Origin: Blastococcus litoris
GTDB taxonomy: Bacteria; Actinomycetota; Actinomycetes; Mycobacteriales; Geodermatophilaceae
Assembly (NCBI RefSeq): GCF_003075095.1
Contig: NZ_QCZF01000003.1
Coordinates: 415,707 to 479,706, forward strand
Reading direction: 5' to 3'
Length of the DNA stretch: 64,000 nucleotides
Shown here: positions 15,557-26,832 of the stretch, piece after piece
Layout of the letters: each line of letters begins with the position of its first letter
Numbering within the stretch: the first letter of the stretch is position 1
The notes under the pieces: generated by a model
Database searches by the model: none
What the model saw: only the letters and a program-made list of their open reading frames with translations
Told to the model about the DNA's origin: nothing
Made by a program: the position numbers and the translations under genes

Positions 15557-16597
15557 TTAGCTGCTCAGCCGCTTCATGGTCTCGACGGTCTTGAGGCGGG
15601 CCTCGCGGCTCCCGTCGAGGGGCTGCAACATCAGCGTCGTGACGCCGGCCTCGGCGAAGGCGGCGATCCGCTCGGCGACGTAGGACTCCGGCCCGATCAG
15701 GGACGACGCGCGCACCAGGTCGTCCGGGACGAGCGCCGCGGCCTCGTCCTTCTTGCCGTCCAGGTAGAGGTCCTGGATGGTCTTCGCCTCGGCCTCGTAG
15801 CCGTACCGCACGGCGAGGTCGTTGTAGAAGTTCTTGCCGCGCGCGCCCATGCCGCCGATGTAGAGGGCCAGCGCCGGCTTCACGAACTCCAGCAGCGGCT
15901 CGACGTCGTCGCCGATGGCCACCGGGACGCCGGTGATGACCTGCAGCTCGCCCAGCCCCGGGTCGCGCTTGGCCTTGCCCGCGGCGAGCGAGTCGCCCCA
16001 CACCGAGGCGGCCTTCTCCGGGTAGAAGAAGATCGGCTCCCACGCCTCGGCGATCTCGGCGGCCAGCTCGACGTTCTTCGGGCCGAGGGCGGCCAGCATG
16101 ACCGGGATCCGCTCGCGGACCGGCGTGTTGATCAGCTTGAGCGGCTTGCCCAACCCGGTGCCCTGGTCGGCCGGCAGCGGGATCGAGTACTTCTTGCCCT
16201 GGTGGTCGAGGCGCTCGCGGCGCCACACCTGGCGGCAGATCTCCACGACCTCCCGGGTGCGCTGCAGGGGGGCGTCGTAGGGGACGCCGTGCCAGCCCTC
16301 GATGACCTGCGGGCCCGAGGCGCCCAGGCCCAGGGTGAAGCGGCCGCCGGAGACGAAGTCGAGGCCGGCCGCCGTCATCGCGGTCAGGGCGGGCGTGCGG
16401 CTGTAGATGGGGAAGATGGCGCTGAGCAGCTCGACCCGCTCGGTCACCGCCGCCAGGTAGCCGAGCTGGCTCACCGCGTCGAACGTGTAGACCTCGGCGA
16501 CCGCCGCGATGTCGAGGCCCGCGGACTCGAGGTCGCGGATCTCGGCCGCCGTCTCCTGGAACCCGCCGCTGTAGCTCGCCTGGATGCCGATGCGCAC
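15557..16597 (-). CDS. LLM-class F420-dependent oxidoreductase
   Basis: 346 aa, a TIM-barrel luciferase-like monooxygenase family enzyme that probably transfers hydride with coenzyme F420. The family fingerprint is clear: N-terminal RIGIQASYSGG; then GGRFTLGLGASGPQVIEGWHG near 85-105, which forms the cofactor pocket; and the C-terminal SLIGPESYVAERIAAFAEAG, the usual G-x-P-E-x-V-A block. The GTG at 16597 is preferred over the GTG six bases upstream because GAGGGA then sits at normal spacing. The substrate cannot be told. It is convergent with rpoC and monocistronic. Confidence 0.88.
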   Translation of the reverse strand: MRIGIQASYSGGFQETAAEIRDLESAGLDIAAVAEVYTFDAVSQLGYLAAVTERVELLSAIFPIYSRTPALTAMTAAGLDFVSGGRFTLGLGASGPQVIEGWHGVPYDAPLQRTREVVEICRQVWRRERLDHQGKKYSIPLPADQGTGLGKPLKLINTPVRERIPVMLAALGPKNVELAAEIAEAWEPIFFYPEKAASVWGDSLAAGKAKRDPGLGELQVITGVPVAIGDDVEPLLEFVKPALALYIGGMGARGKNFYNDLAVRYGYEAEAKTIQDLYLDGKKDEAAALVPDDLVRASSLIGPESYVAERIAAFAEAGVTTLMLQPLDGSREARLKTVETMKRLSS

Positions 16598-16668
16598 GTG
16601 CACTCCCTCGGTCGTGCGGCGCCCTCGTCGGCGCCTCGGGGCACGCTATCGGCTGCCCGCCGGCGCGT

Positions 16669-16884
16669 TCAGAGGGGTCGCACGACGCCGATCACCTCGG
16701 TGACCACGCGGACGCCGTCGACGTCGCCGGGCACGCGGGGTGCCACGGCGGCGTCGGCCAGGTCGACCTTGACGACGTAGCCGCTCTCGCGGCGGGACAG
16801 GCCGATGCCGACGACGCCGGGGTCGCCGGAGAGGCGCGCGGCCAGGGCGCTCTTGGCGGCGCGCGCGGCGGCCCGGTCGGTCAT
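16669..16884 (-). CDS. Small protein resembling the prodomain of the adjacent protease
   Basis: 71 aa, with no signal peptide or membrane segment. After an Ala/Arg-rich helix (1-20) it reads GVVGIGLSRRESGYVVKVDL and ends VRVVTEVIGVVRPL. The same pattern (VAVGL...GARVAVRL...[10 protein letters not shown]) occurs at residues about 37-85 of the protease encoded 38 bp upstream. I infer a free-standing copy of the protease prodomain, perhaps an inhibitor or folding partner. Hydrophobic positions and the terminal V-I-G-x-V-R-x-L agree, but the identity is modest. The start is the only ATG, and its Shine-Dalgarno is weak. Confidence 0.62.
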   Translation of the reverse strand: MTDRAAARAAKSALAARLSGDPGVVGIGLSRRESGYVVKVDLADAAVAPRVPGDVDGVRVVTEVIGVVRPL

Positions 16885-16922
16885 GGGCCCATCGTGCCCC
16901 GCCGCCGCGATCGGCGACAGCG

Positions 16923-17879
16923 TCAGCCGCTCACCCAGGTGACCCCGAGGGCCGACAGGACGATCGCCAGCGGGTTGGCGAAGGTGACGCCGGTACCGCC
17001 CGAGCCGCCGGTCGCACTGCCGGCGAAGAGGAGGGCGACCGGTGCGCGGTCGCGGCTGCGCCAGATGACCGACCCGCTGTCCCCACCGGCGCTGAACGCC
17101 CCGGTTCGCCCCTCGATCTCGATCTGGTCGTCGAACCGGTACACCGCGTCGTCGTACTGAACCGCGACCCCGTCCACCTCGACCGCGGTGATGCGCCCGG
17201 TCGTGTGCCCGGTCGTCCGGCCGACCTTCTCGACGGCCTCGTCGGGGTCCACGTCGAGGCCGGCGGGAACGGTGCCGAGCAGTGGGCCGCCGGGCAGGTC
17301 ACCCGGCTCCGCGGCGACCCCGTCGTCCAGGACCGCGACGGCGGCGTCGACCAGGTTCGCGCCATCGGCGACCATGCGCTGGACGGCGGTCAGCGCGGCC
17401 ACCCGGTCCTGCGGCGTGCCGCCGTCGGCCGGACCGGGCTGCAGGACGGCGTCCCCGAGGGCGGCGGCGTTGCTCGCCGCCAGCACGTGGTTGTTGGACA
17501 GGACCGCCAGCCCCGCCGGGGTTCGCACGAAGCCGCCCAGCGTGCCCGCGGTCACCGATCGGTGCGCGACCGACAGCCCGGGGCGCAGGGGCCGCAGGCG
17601 GCGCTGCAGGTCGGCGGGCGAGGTCAGCGAGCGCACCGGACCGATCACCCTGACGTCGAGCTGGGCCTCCGCCACGCGGCCGAGGTCGGGCAGGAGCGCG
17701 CGGTCGTCCTCCCGCTGGAGGCGCACGGCCACCCGGGCCCCGTCGCCCGTCGGCCTCAGACCGACGGCCACCCAGGGCCACGGGGCGTCGTGCCCGGCCG
17801 CCTGGCTGGACGCCTCCACGGCCGACGGCAGGCGCTCGAGGATGCGGGCCTTGAGCTCGCGGGCGGCATCGGGGTCCAA
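16923..17879 (-). CDS. Trypsin-fold serine protease with N-terminal prodomain-like region
   Basis: 318 aa. The TTG at 17879 is chosen because GGAGGACC lies just upstream on the minus strand. An ATG 33 codons earlier (17978) has no ribosome site. Residues 1-30 form a helix and 37-85 a small alpha/beta prodomain-like unit. The chymotrypsin-like domain follows, with a plausible triad of His131 (SNNHVLAAS), Asp178 (LVDAAVA) and Ser268 (GGDSGSVIW). The pattern is that of bacterial Nal1-like or S1-type proteases. I see no signal peptide or membrane anchor, so it may act in the cytosol. The 71-aa prodomain-like gene follows on the same strand. Confidence 0.75.
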   Translation of the reverse strand: MDPDAARELKARILERLPSAVEASSQAAGHDAPWPWVAVGLRPTGDGARVAVRLQREDDRALLPDLGRVAEAQLDVRVIGPVRSLTSPADLQRRLRPLRPGLSVAHRSVTAGTLGGFVRTPAGLAVLSNNHVLAASNAAALGDAVLQPGPADGGTPQDRVAALTAVQRMVADGANLVDAAVAVLDDGVAAEPGDLPGGPLLGTVPAGLDVDPDEAVEKVGRTTGHTTGRITAVEVDGVAVQYDDAVYRFDDQIEIEGRTGAFSAGGDSGSVIWRSRDRAPVALLFAGSATGGSGGTGVTFANPLAIVLSALGVTWVSG

Positions 17880-18475
17880 CGGTCCTCCAGGGCGCAGGTG
17901 GCGGGTGCCGGGGGCGGGGGAGAGGGACGCTAGGGCCCGGGTACGACGTTCCCGGTCGCCGCGCGGCGTACTCCCCATCGCGGCGCGTCAGGGGTAACGT
18001 CCGCCCTGCCGCCGGGAGCCCCCCGGACGAGATCCGAGGACCGGGAAGACAACCGGTCCGGGGGTCGTTGTCACGGGTGTCGTCCGCCCCGGTGGACGAC
18101 GGCCGACCACCGGCTGCGTGTGTGAGGGACCCGGCTTTGACCGGTCTCCAGCGCACGGGTATCGTGGTCTGCTGTGCCCAGGGTGCCCTGGGCCTGCTCC
18201 CGTTCGCGGTGCGCCTGGGTGACCTTCGGGTCGCCGGGGACCGCCCCCCGGTTCCGCCGGAGGGTGGCGGCGCCGAGTCGCGAGGGGCGACCGAATCCGG
18301 TCCGACGAACATCGGCCGGTCTCGGGTCGGGCGACACGCCCGACCGCGGGGACCGGAGGGTGCCTGGCGGCCAGAATCGGGAAGGTCCGAGAGGGCCCGG
18401 CACCCGCAGCACCGCCAGTCATCAACACGACCAAGACAGCACCACCCCAGCGCAGGTAGGAGATCCAGGCCACCC
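17880..18475 (+). other. Intergenic region of about 600 bp: protease start region and long str-operon leader
   Basis: No gene is supported. Positions 17880-17990 hold the ribosome site and low-complexity upstream codons of the protease gene. 18036-18060 holds an inverted repeat GGACCGG...CCGGTCC. The str promoter is at 18137-18165. From about 18172 to 18475 runs a leader of roughly 300 nt with several small hairpins, such as GTCGGGCG-ACA-CGCCCGAC near 18324 and GCCCAGG...CCTGGGC near 18176. The A/C-rich stretch before rpsL contains ACAGCACCAC (18436) and the Shine-Dalgarno GTAGGAG. Confidence 0.55.
18137..18165 (+). promoter_or_regulatory. Predicted str operon promoter
   Basis: The -35 is TTGACC (18137-18142) and the -10 is TATCGT (18160-18165), with a 17-bp spacer, a near-consensus housekeeping promoter. 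The start would be near 18172, leaving a leader of about 300 nt before rpsL. Confidence 0.72.
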
Positions 18476-18850
18476 ATGCCCACGATCAACCAGCTGGTCC
18501 GCAAGGGCCGCGAGGACAAGGTCGAGAAGACCAAGACTCCGGCGCTGAAGGGTTCGCCCCAGCGTCGCGGAGTCTGCACGCGCGTCTACACGACGACGCC
18601 GAAGAAGCCGAACTCGGCGCTGCGCAAGGTCGCTCGCGTCCGCCTCACCAGTGGCATCGAGGTGACCGCCTACATCCCGGGCGTCGGCCACAACCTGCAG
18701 GAGCACTCGATGGTGCTCGTGCGCGGCGGCCGTGTGAAGGACCTCCCCGGCGTGCGCTACAAGATCATCCGTGGCTCGCTGGACACCCAGGGTGTCCGCA
18801 ACCGCAAGCAGGCCCGCAGCCGCTACGGCGCGAAGAAGGAGAAGAGCTAA
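18476..18850 (+). CDS. rpsL: 30S ribosomal protein S12
   Basis: 124 aa, the decoding-centre protein of the small subunit and the normal length. The [11 protein letters not shown] start and the streptomycin-determining lysines Lys43 (in TTPKKPNS) and Lys88 ([10 protein letters not shown]) are wild type. Asp89, the usual methylthiolation site, is kept. It is the first gene of the str operon, with Shine-Dalgarno GTAGGAG. Its TAA stop shares its final A with the rpsG ATG. Confidence 0.98.
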   Translation: MPTINQLVRKGREDKVEKTKTPALKGSPQRRGVCTRVYTTTPKKPNSALRKVARVRLTSGIEVTAYIPGVGHNLQEHSMVLVRGGRVKDLPGVRYKIIRGSLDTQGVRNRKQARSRYGAKKEKS

Positions 18851-19320
18851 TGCCGCGCAAGGGCCCTGCCCCGAAGCGTCCGCTCGTCGCCGACCCGGTG
18901 TACCAGTCGCCGCTGGTGACCCAGCTGGTGAACAAGGTGCTCGTCGACGGCAAGCGCTCGGTCGCCGAGGCGATCGTCTACGGCGCCCTCGAGGGCTGCC
19001 GCGCCAAGAGCGACACCGACCCGGTCGTCACGCTCAAGCGCGCGCTGGACAACGTGAAGCCGGCCCTCGAGGTCCGCAGCCGCCGCGTCGGTGGCGCGAC
19101 CTACCAGGTCCCGGTCGAGGTCCGTCCCTCGCGGAGCACCACGCTCGGCCTGCGCTGGCTGATCCAGTACAGCCGGGCCCGTCGCGAGAAGACGATGACC
19201 GAGCGCCTCATGAACGAGCTGCTCGACGCGAGCAACGGCCTCGGTGCTGCCGTCAAGCGGCGCGAGGACACGCACAAGATGGCCGAGTCGAACAAGGCCT
19301 TCGCGCACTACCGCTGGTAA
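18850..19320 (+). CDS. rpsG: 30S ribosomal protein S7
   Basis: 156 aa, the assembly-nucleating protein of the 30S head. It begins [12 protein letters not shown] and ends YRW as in other actinobacteria, with the conserved [14 protein letters not shown] block near 77-90. The ATG overlaps the rpsL stop by one base, so the pair is translationally coupled. In E. coli S7 represses the str operon, but whether that holds here cannot be seen. fusA follows after 80 bp. Confidence 0.98.
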   Translation: MPRKGPAPKRPLVADPVYQSPLVTQLVNKVLVDGKRSVAEAIVYGALEGCRAKSDTDPVVTLKRALDNVKPALEVRSRRVGGATYQVPVEVRPSRSTTLGLRWLIQYSRARREKTMTERLMNELLDASNGLGAAVKRREDTHKMAESNKAFAHYRW

Positions 19321-19400
19321 CCACCGGCGCCCGCCGCCCGCGGGACACCGGGCGACCCCCGGACGACCCGCACGCGGACCGCAACGAAGAGGAGTAGGAC

Positions 19401-21497
<2,097 letters not shown>

Positions 21498-21572
21498 CCC
21501 CGGCACCACCCGAGCACTACCGCAAGCCCCAGAGCACGCGCACGACTGCGAAGACACGAAGAGAGGAACCCA

Positions 21573-22766
21573 GTGGCCAAGGCCAAGTTCGAGCGGACCA
21601 AGCCGCACGTCAACATCGGCACCATCGGGCACATCGACCACGGGAAGACGACGCTGACCGCGGCGATCACCAAGGTCCTGCACGACAAGTACCCGGACCT
21701 CAACGAGGCGTCCGCCTTCGACCAGATCGACAAGGCGCCCGAGGAGAAGGCCCGCGGCATCACGATCTCGATCGCCCACGTCGAGTACCAGACGGAGAAC
21801 CGTCACTACGCGCACGTGGACTGCCCGGGTCACGCCGACTACATCAAGAACATGATCACCGGTGCGGCGCAGATGGACGGCGCCATCCTGGTGGTCGCGG
21901 CGACCGACGGCCCCATGCCGCAGACCAAGGAGCACGTCCTCCTGGCCCGCCAGGTCGGCGTCCCCTACATCGTGGTGGCCCTCAACAAGGCCGACATGGT
22001 GGACGACGAGGAGATCCTCGAGCTCGTCGAGCTCGAGGTCCGCGAGCTGCTCTCCGAGTACGAGTTCCCGGGCGACGACGTCCCCGTGGTCCGCGTCTCC
22101 GCGCTCAAGGCCCTCGAGGGCGACGCCGAGTGGGGCGACAAGCTCATGGAGCTGATGAACGCCGTCGACACCGCGATCCCGGAGCCGGAGCGCGAGATCG
22201 ACAAGCCGTTCCTCATGCCCGTCGAGGACGTCTTCACCATCACCGGTCGTGGCACGGTCGTGACCGGCCGCGTCGAGCGTGGCATCGTCAAGGTCTCCGA
22301 GGAGATCGAGATCGTCGGTATCCGCGAGGGTTCGACGAAGACGACCGTCACCGGCGTCGAGATGTTCCGCAAGCTGCTCGACCAGGGCCAGGCCGGTGAC
22401 AACGTCGGTCTGCTCCTCCGCGGCATCAAGCGCGAGGACGTGGAGCGCGGCCAGGTCGTCGTGAAGCCCGGCTCGATCACCCCGCACACCAACTTCGAGG
22501 GTTCGGTCTACATCCTCTCGAAGGACGAGGGTGGCCGTCACACGCCGTTCTTCAACAACTACCGTCCCCAGTTCTACTTCCGGACGACGGACGTCACCGG
22601 CGTGGTCACGCTGCCCGCGGGCACCGAGATGGTCATGCCCGGCGACAACACCGAGATGACGGTGGAGCTCATCCAGCCCATCGCCATGGAGGAGGGCCTC
22701 CGGTTCGCCATCCGTGAGGGTGGCCGCACCGTCGGCGCCGGCCGGGTCACCAAGATCCTCAAGTAA
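21573..22766 (+). CDS. tuf: Elongation factor Tu
   Basis: 397 aa from GTG with GAGAGGAA upstream. It delivers aminoacyl-tRNA to the ribosome. The P-loop GHIDHGKT (19-26), [16 protein letters not shown] and the domain 2-3 blocks [13 protein letters not shown] and VELIQPIA are complete. It is the only tuf in the window. A perfect 15-bp hairpin follows the stop, marking the end of the str unit. Confidence 0.98.
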   Translation: MAKAKFERTKPHVNIGTIGHIDHGKTTLTAAITKVLHDKYPDLNEASAFDQIDKAPEEKARGITISIAHVEYQTENRHYAHVDCPGHADYIKNMITGAAQMDGAILVVAATDGPMPQTKEHVLLARQVGVPYIVVALNKADMVDDEEILELVELEVRELLSEYEFPGDDVPVVRVSALKALEGDAEWGDKLMELMNAVDTAIPEPEREIDKPFLMPVEDVFTITGRGTVVTGRVERGIVKVSEEIEIVGIREGSTKTTVTGVEMFRKLLDQGQAGDNVGLLLRGIKREDVERGQVVVKPGSITPHTNFEGSVYILSKDEGGRHTPFFNNYRPQFYFRTTDVTGVVTLPAGTEMVMPGDNTEMTVELIQPIAMEEGLRFAIREGGRTVGAGRVTKILK

Positions 22767-22774
22767 CACCCCCC

Positions 22775-22809
22775 GGTGGGCGGCGGCCGCAGGTCGGCCG
22801 CCGCCCACC
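22775..22809. terminator. Hairpin between tuf and rpsJ
   Basis: Perfect 15-bp arms (22775-22789 and 22795-22809) with the 5-nt loop CAGGT. It is entirely GC-rich, with no U-run after it. It separates the str operon from the S10 cluster and may terminate partially. Confidence 0.65.
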
Positions 22810-22890
22810 ACCGGGTCCTCGCGGACCCACCCCCGGGTCAGCAGACCCACTCGAACTTTCACAACCGATCGGCAGGAGCAGAAGACAGCG

Positions 22891-23196
22891 ATGGCGGGAC
22901 AGAAGATCCGCATCCGGCTGAAGGCCTATGACCACGAGGCGATCGACGCCTCGGCGCGGCGCATCGTGGAGACGGTCACCAAGACCGGAGCGCGTGTGGT
23001 CGGCCCGGTGCCTCTGCCGACGGAGAAGAACGTGTACGCGGTGATCCGTTCGCCGCACAAGTACAAGGACTCGTTCGAGCACTTCGAGATGCGCACGCAC
23101 AAGCGGCTCATCGACATCCTCGACCCGACGCCGAAGACGGTCGACGCGCTCATGCGCATCGACCTGCCGGCCTCGGTCGACGTCAACATCCAGTAA
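22891..23196 (+). CDS. rpsJ: 30S ribosomal protein S10
   Basis: 101 aa, the normal length. It is part of the 30S head and, in E. coli, also the NusE antitermination factor. It starts [19 protein letters not shown] and contains [28 protein letters not shown] sequence. It is the first gene of the S10 cluster. An earlier in-frame start would run back into the tuf terminator hairpin and is rejected. The ribosome site is GGCAGGAG. rplC follows after 15 bp. Confidence 0.98.
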   Translation: MAGQKIRIRLKAYDHEAIDASARRIVETVTKTGARVVGPVPLPTEKNVYAVIRSPHKYKDSFEHFEMRTHKRLIDILDPTPKTVDALMRIDLPASVDVNIQ

Positions 23197-23211
23197 GGGC
23201 AGTCAGCAGAC

Positions 23212-23877
23212 ATGGCGAGCACATTTCGCGGTCTCCTCGGCGAGAAGCTGGGGATGACCCAGGTTTTCGACGAGAACAACCGCCTCGTGCCGGTGACCGT
23301 CGTCAAGGCGGGCCCGTGTGTGGTGACCCAGGTGCGCACCCCCGAGGTCGACGGCTACTCGGCCGTCCAGCTCGGGTTCGGTGAGATCGACCCGCGCAAG
23401 GTGAACCGTCCCGAGGGCGGGCACTTCACCAAGGCGGGCGTCACGCCGCGGCGGCACCTGGTCGAACTGCGCACCGAGGACGCCGGCGACTACACGGTCG
23501 GCCAGGAGCTGACCGCCGACGTGTTCGACGGCGTGGCCAAGGTCGACGTCATCGGCACCAGCAAGGGCAAGGGCACCGCCGGCGTCATGAAGCGTCACGG
23601 CTTCAAGGGCCTCGGCGCGTCGCACGGCACCCAGCGCAAGCACCGGTCGCCCGGTTCCATCGGTGGCGCGTCCACCCCGGGCCGCGTGTTCAAGGGCCTG
23701 AAGATGGCCGGCCGCATGGGTGCGGTGAAGACGACCACGCTCTCGCTGGTCGTGCACAAGGTCGACGCGGAGCGCGGGCTCATCCTGATCAAGGGTGCGG
23801 TCCCCGGTCCCAAGGGCGGTCTCGTCCTGGTCCGCTCCGCGGTCAAGGGCGGCCCCGTGGGGAGTGACAAGAAGTGA
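23212..23877 (+). CDS. rplC: 50S ribosomal protein L3
   Basis: 221 aa. It binds near the peptidyl-transferase centre and nucleates 50S assembly. It starts [17 protein letters not shown] and has the long central loop with [20 protein letters not shown] and [14 protein letters not shown] around 125-165, as in other actinobacteria. The loop Gln that is often methylated is present. The stop overlaps the GTG of rplD by 4 bp, so the two are coupled. Confidence 0.97.
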   Translation: MASTFRGLLGEKLGMTQVFDENNRLVPVTVVKAGPCVVTQVRTPEVDGYSAVQLGFGEIDPRKVNRPEGGHFTKAGVTPRRHLVELRTEDAGDYTVGQELTADVFDGVAKVDVIGTSKGKGTAGVMKRHGFKGLGASHGTQRKHRSPGSIGGASTPGRVFKGLKMAGRMGAVKTTTLSLVVHKVDAERGLILIKGAVPGPKGGLVLVRSAVKGGPVGSDKK

Positions 23878-24866
23878 GCCAGTCGATCGAGACGCGCACC
23901 GACCGCCAGGTCGACGTCCGCACCCCGGCGGGGGAGACCACCGGCAGCGTGACGCTGCCCGGTGAGCTCTTCGACGCGGACGCGAACGTCTCCCTGATGC
24001 ACCAGGTCGTCGTCGCGCAGCTCGCCGCCGCCCGCCAGGGCACGCACTCGACCAAGACCCGTGGTCAGGTCAGCGGTGGTGGCGCCAAGCCGTACCGGCA
24101 GAAGGGCACCGGCCGCGCCCGTCAGGGCTCGACCCGCGCGCCGCAGTTCGCCGGCGGTGGCATCGTGCACGGCCCGACGCCGCGCGACTACACGAAGAAG
24201 ACCCCGAAGAAGATGAAGGCCGCCGCCCTGCGCGGTGCCCTCTCCGACCGGGCCCGCGAGGGCCGGGTGCACGTGGTCTCCGCCTTCGTCGACGGCGACG
24301 CCCCGAAGACCAAGGCCGCCCTGGCGACCCTCAACGCGGTGACCCAGGCGCAGCGGGTCCTGGTCGTGCTCGACCGGGACGACGTCCTCAACTGGGTCAG
24401 CCTGCGCAACGCGCCGCAGGTGCACCTGATCGAGGCCGGTCAGCTCAACACCTACGACGTGCTGGTGGCCGACGAGGTCGTCTTCACGGAGTCGGCGCTG
24501 GCCGAGTACGTCGAGGGCCGCAGCGGCGGTGCCGCCAAGCCCGACGTCTCGACCCGTGTGACTCCGGGTGGGCTCCCGTCGGTGGCTCCCGCCGAGGGCG
24601 AGGGCACCGTCGAGACCGCTGCCGAGGCCCCGGCCAAGAAGGCGGCCGCCAAGAAGGCGCCGGCGAAGAAGGCCGCGGCCGCCGAGGCCGAGGTCCCGGC
24701 GACGAAGGCCGCTGCCAAGAAGGCGCCGGCCAAGAAGGCTGCTCCCGACACCGCCGACGAGGCCGCCAAGGCCCCCGTCGAGCAGGCCGAAGCCGCCAAC
24801 GCCGGCCCTGACGCGACCGCGCCCAGCGAGGACGGCACCACCGAGACCACCGAGGAGCAGGCATGA
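23874..24866 (+). CDS. rplD: 50S ribosomal protein L4 with a long Lys/Ala-rich tail
   Basis: 330 aa, against about 200-225 for most L4 proteins. Residues 1-213 are ordinary L4, including the exit-tunnel loop around [19 protein letters not shown]. From about residue 220 to the end is a low-complexity extension. It has histone H1-like [15 protein letters not shown] blocks near 243-262 and 273-290, then an acidic, Thr/Glu-rich end. L4 lines the peptide exit tunnel and in E. coli regulates the S10 operon. The extension keeps the reading frame and overlaps the rplW start by 4 bp, so it is real coding sequence and not a missed stop. Confidence 0.95.
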   Translation: MSQSIETRTDRQVDVRTPAGETTGSVTLPGELFDADANVSLMHQVVVAQLAAARQGTHSTKTRGQVSGGGAKPYRQKGTGRARQGSTRAPQFAGGGIVHGPTPRDYTKKTPKKMKAAALRGALSDRAREGRVHVVSAFVDGDAPKTKAALATLNAVTQAQRVLVVLDRDDVLNWVSLRNAPQVHLIEAGQLNTYDVLVADEVVFTESALAEYVEGRSGGAAKPDVSTRVTPGGLPSVAPAEGEGTVETAAEAPAKKAAAKKAPAKKAAAAEAEVPATKAAAKKAPAKKAAPDTADEAAKAPVEQAEAANAGPDATAPSEDGTTETTEEQA

Positions 24867-25165
24867 GCGTCCGCGACCCCCGGGACGTCCTGCTCGCCCC
24901 GGTCATCTCCGAGAAGAGCTACGGGCTGCTCGACGGCAACCAGTACACCTTCATCGTGCTGCCCGAGGCGAACAAGACCCAGATCAAGATCGCTGTCGAG
25001 CAGATCTTCAACGTAAAGGTCCTCGGCGTGAACACGATCAACCGCCAGGGCAAGCGCAAGCGCAGCCGGGGCACGCAGATGGGGCGGCGCAAGAACACCA
25101 AGCGCGCCATCGTCTCCGTCGCTCCCGGCGACCGCATCGAGATCTTCGGGGGCCCGGGCGCCTGA
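24863..25165 (+). CDS. rplW: 50S ribosomal protein L23
   Basis: 100 aa, a normal length. It sits at the tunnel exit, where it docks trigger factor and SRP. It starts [19 protein letters not shown] and contains [15 protein letters not shown], the rRNA-binding loop. The ATG overlaps the end of rplD (ATGA). rplB follows after 48 bp. Confidence 0.97.
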   Translation: MSVRDPRDVLLAPVISEKSYGLLDGNQYTFIVLPEANKTQIKIAVEQIFNVKVLGVNTINRQGKRKRSRGTQMGRRKNTKRAIVSVAPGDRIEIFGGPGA

Positions 25166-25213
25166 CGCGCCCGGACCCACGGACCAGAGATAGAGACAGG
25201 GACTGAGTCAGCA

Positions 25214-26047
25214 ATGGCTATCCGTAAGTACAAGCCGACGACGCCGGGCCGCCGCGGCTCCAGCGTCGCCGACTTCGCCGAGGTCACCCGCGACCATCCC
25301 GAGAAGTCGCTGGTCCGGCCGCTGCACGGCCGCGGTGGGCGCAACGTCCACGGCAAGGTCACCGCTCGCCACCAGGGTGGCGGTCACAAGCGGGCCTACC
25401 GGCTGATCGACTTCCGCCGGGCCGACAAGGACGGCGTGCCCGCCAAGGTCGCGCACATCGAGTACGACCCGAACCGCACGTCGCGGATCGCCCTCCTGCA
25501 CTTCGCGGACGGCGAGAAGCGCTACATCATCGCGCCGGCCCGCCTCAAGCAGGGCGACACGGTGGAGTGCGGCCCCTCGGCCGACATCAAGCCGGGCAAC
25601 AACCTGCCGCTGCGGAACATCCCCGTCGGCACCGTCGTTCACGCCATCGAGCTCCGTCCCGGTGGCGGCGCGAAGATCGCCCGTTCCGCGGGTACCAGCG
25701 TCCAGCTGGTCGCCCGTGAAGGTCGCTTCGCGCAGCTGCGCATGCCGTCGGGCGAGATCCGCAACGTCGACGTGCGCTGCCGCGCCACCGTCGGCGAGGT
25801 GGGCAACGCCGAGCAGTCGAACATCAACTGGGGCAAGGCCGGCCGCATGCGGTGGAAGGGCAAGCGCCCGACCGTCCGCGGTGTCGCCATGAACCCGGTC
25901 GACCACCCGCACGGTGGCGGTGAGGGCAAGACCTCCGGTGGTCGCCACCCGGTGAACCCGAAGGGCAAGCCGGAGGGCCGGACGCGCAAGCGGAAGGCCA
26001 GTGATGCCCTGATCGTGCGCCGCCGGCGCACCAACAAGAAGCGCTGA
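25214..26047 (+). CDS. rplB: 50S ribosomal protein L2
   Basis: 277 aa, a primary rRNA-binding protein near the peptidyl-transferase centre. It starts [14 protein letters not shown] and has [15 protein letters not shown] and the highly conserved C-terminal [14 protein letters not shown] with the key His. It is complete and of normal length. rpsS starts 21 bp downstream, with GGGATAGGAG in the gap. Confidence 0.98.
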   Translation: MAIRKYKPTTPGRRGSSVADFAEVTRDHPEKSLVRPLHGRGGRNVHGKVTARHQGGGHKRAYRLIDFRRADKDGVPAKVAHIEYDPNRTSRIALLHFADGEKRYIIAPARLKQGDTVECGPSADIKPGNNLPLRNIPVGTVVHAIELRPGGGAKIARSAGTSVQLVAREGRFAQLRMPSGEIRNVDVRCRATVGEVGNAEQSNINWGKAGRMRWKGKRPTVRGVAMNPVDHPHGGGEGKTSGGRHPVNPKGKPEGRTRKRKASDALIVRRRRTNKKR

Positions 26048-26068
26048 GCGGGATAGGAGCCGACAGAC

Positions 26069-26350
26069 ATGCCACGCAGCCTGAAGAAGGGCCCGTTCGT
26101 CGACGACCACCTGCTCGCCAAGGTGGACGCGCAGAACGCCAAGGGCACCAAGAACGTGATCCGCACCTGGTCGCGTCGTTCCACGATCATCCCGGACATG
26201 CTCGGCCACACCCTGGCCGTGCACGACGGTCGCAAGCACGTCCCGGTCTTCGTGACCGAGGCGATGGTCGGGCACAAGCTCGGCGAGTTCGCGCCCACCC
26301 GCACGTTCCGTGGGCACATCAAGGACGACCGCCGCTCGCGGCGGGGCTGA
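26069..26350 (+). CDS. rpsS: 30S ribosomal protein S19
   Basis: 93 aa, normal length. It contacts S13 and tRNA in the 30S head. [31 protein letters not shown] and the C-terminal [12 protein letters not shown] are all typical. It is separated by 20 bp from rplV in the standard S10 order. Confidence 0.98.
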   Translation: MPRSLKKGPFVDDHLLAKVDAQNAKGTKNVIRTWSRRSTIIPDMLGHTLAVHDGRKHVPVFVTEAMVGHKLGEFAPTRTFRGHIKDDRRSRRG

Positions 26351-26370
26351 CCAGGTAGAGAGAGATTCAG

Positions 26371-26832
26371 ATGACTTCCCAGTTGGGACAGGAGGCGCCG
26401 GTCGCCCGGGCTACGGCCCGGTTCGTCCGCGTGACCCCCATGAAGGCCCGCCGGGTGGTGGACCTGATCCGCTACCTGCCCACGGACGAGGCCCTGGCCC
26501 TGCTCCGCTTCGCGCCGCAGAGCGCCAGCGAGCCGGTGGCCAAGGTCGTCGCCAGCGCGGTGGCCAACGCCGAGCACAACCTGCAGCTCGACCCGGCCGC
26601 GCTGGTCGTCAGCGCCGCCTACGTCGACGAGGGCCCCACCCTCAAGCGGATCCGTCCGCGTGCGCAGGGCCGGGCGTTCCGCATCAACAAGCGGACCAGC
26701 CACATCACCGTCGAGGTGAGCGAGGTCGCCTCCAGCGACGTCCTCGCGCAGAAGTCGCGCAAGGCTCGCCGGGACACCGGTCAGTCCGGCCCGGCGACCC
26801 AGCAGAACAACACGAGGGGAGGGACCCGCTAG
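26371..26832 (+). CDS. rplV: 50S ribosomal protein L22
   Basis: 153 aa, with the usual L22 core. [17 protein letters not shown] starts the core near residue 21. The long beta-hairpin that lines the exit tunnel ([20 protein letters not shown]) lies near 86-105, a site where macrolide resistance changes can occur. It looks unaltered. The C-terminal 35 residues are a short polar extension common in actinobacteria. The stop overlaps the GTG of rpsC by one base. Confidence 0.97.
   Translation: MTSQLGQEAPVARATARFVRVTPMKARRVVDLIRYLPTDEALALLRFAPQSASEPVAKVVASAVANAEHNLQLDPAALVVSAAYVDEGPTLKRIRPRAQGRAFRINKRTSHITVEVSEVASSDVLAQKSRKARRDTGQSGPATQQNNTRGGTR

Noticed and set aside
24600..24760. Repeated DNA in the L4 tail as a mobile or tandem-repeat element
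   Set aside because: The repeats follow codons for [12 protein letters not shown] blocks in frame and are part of the protein.
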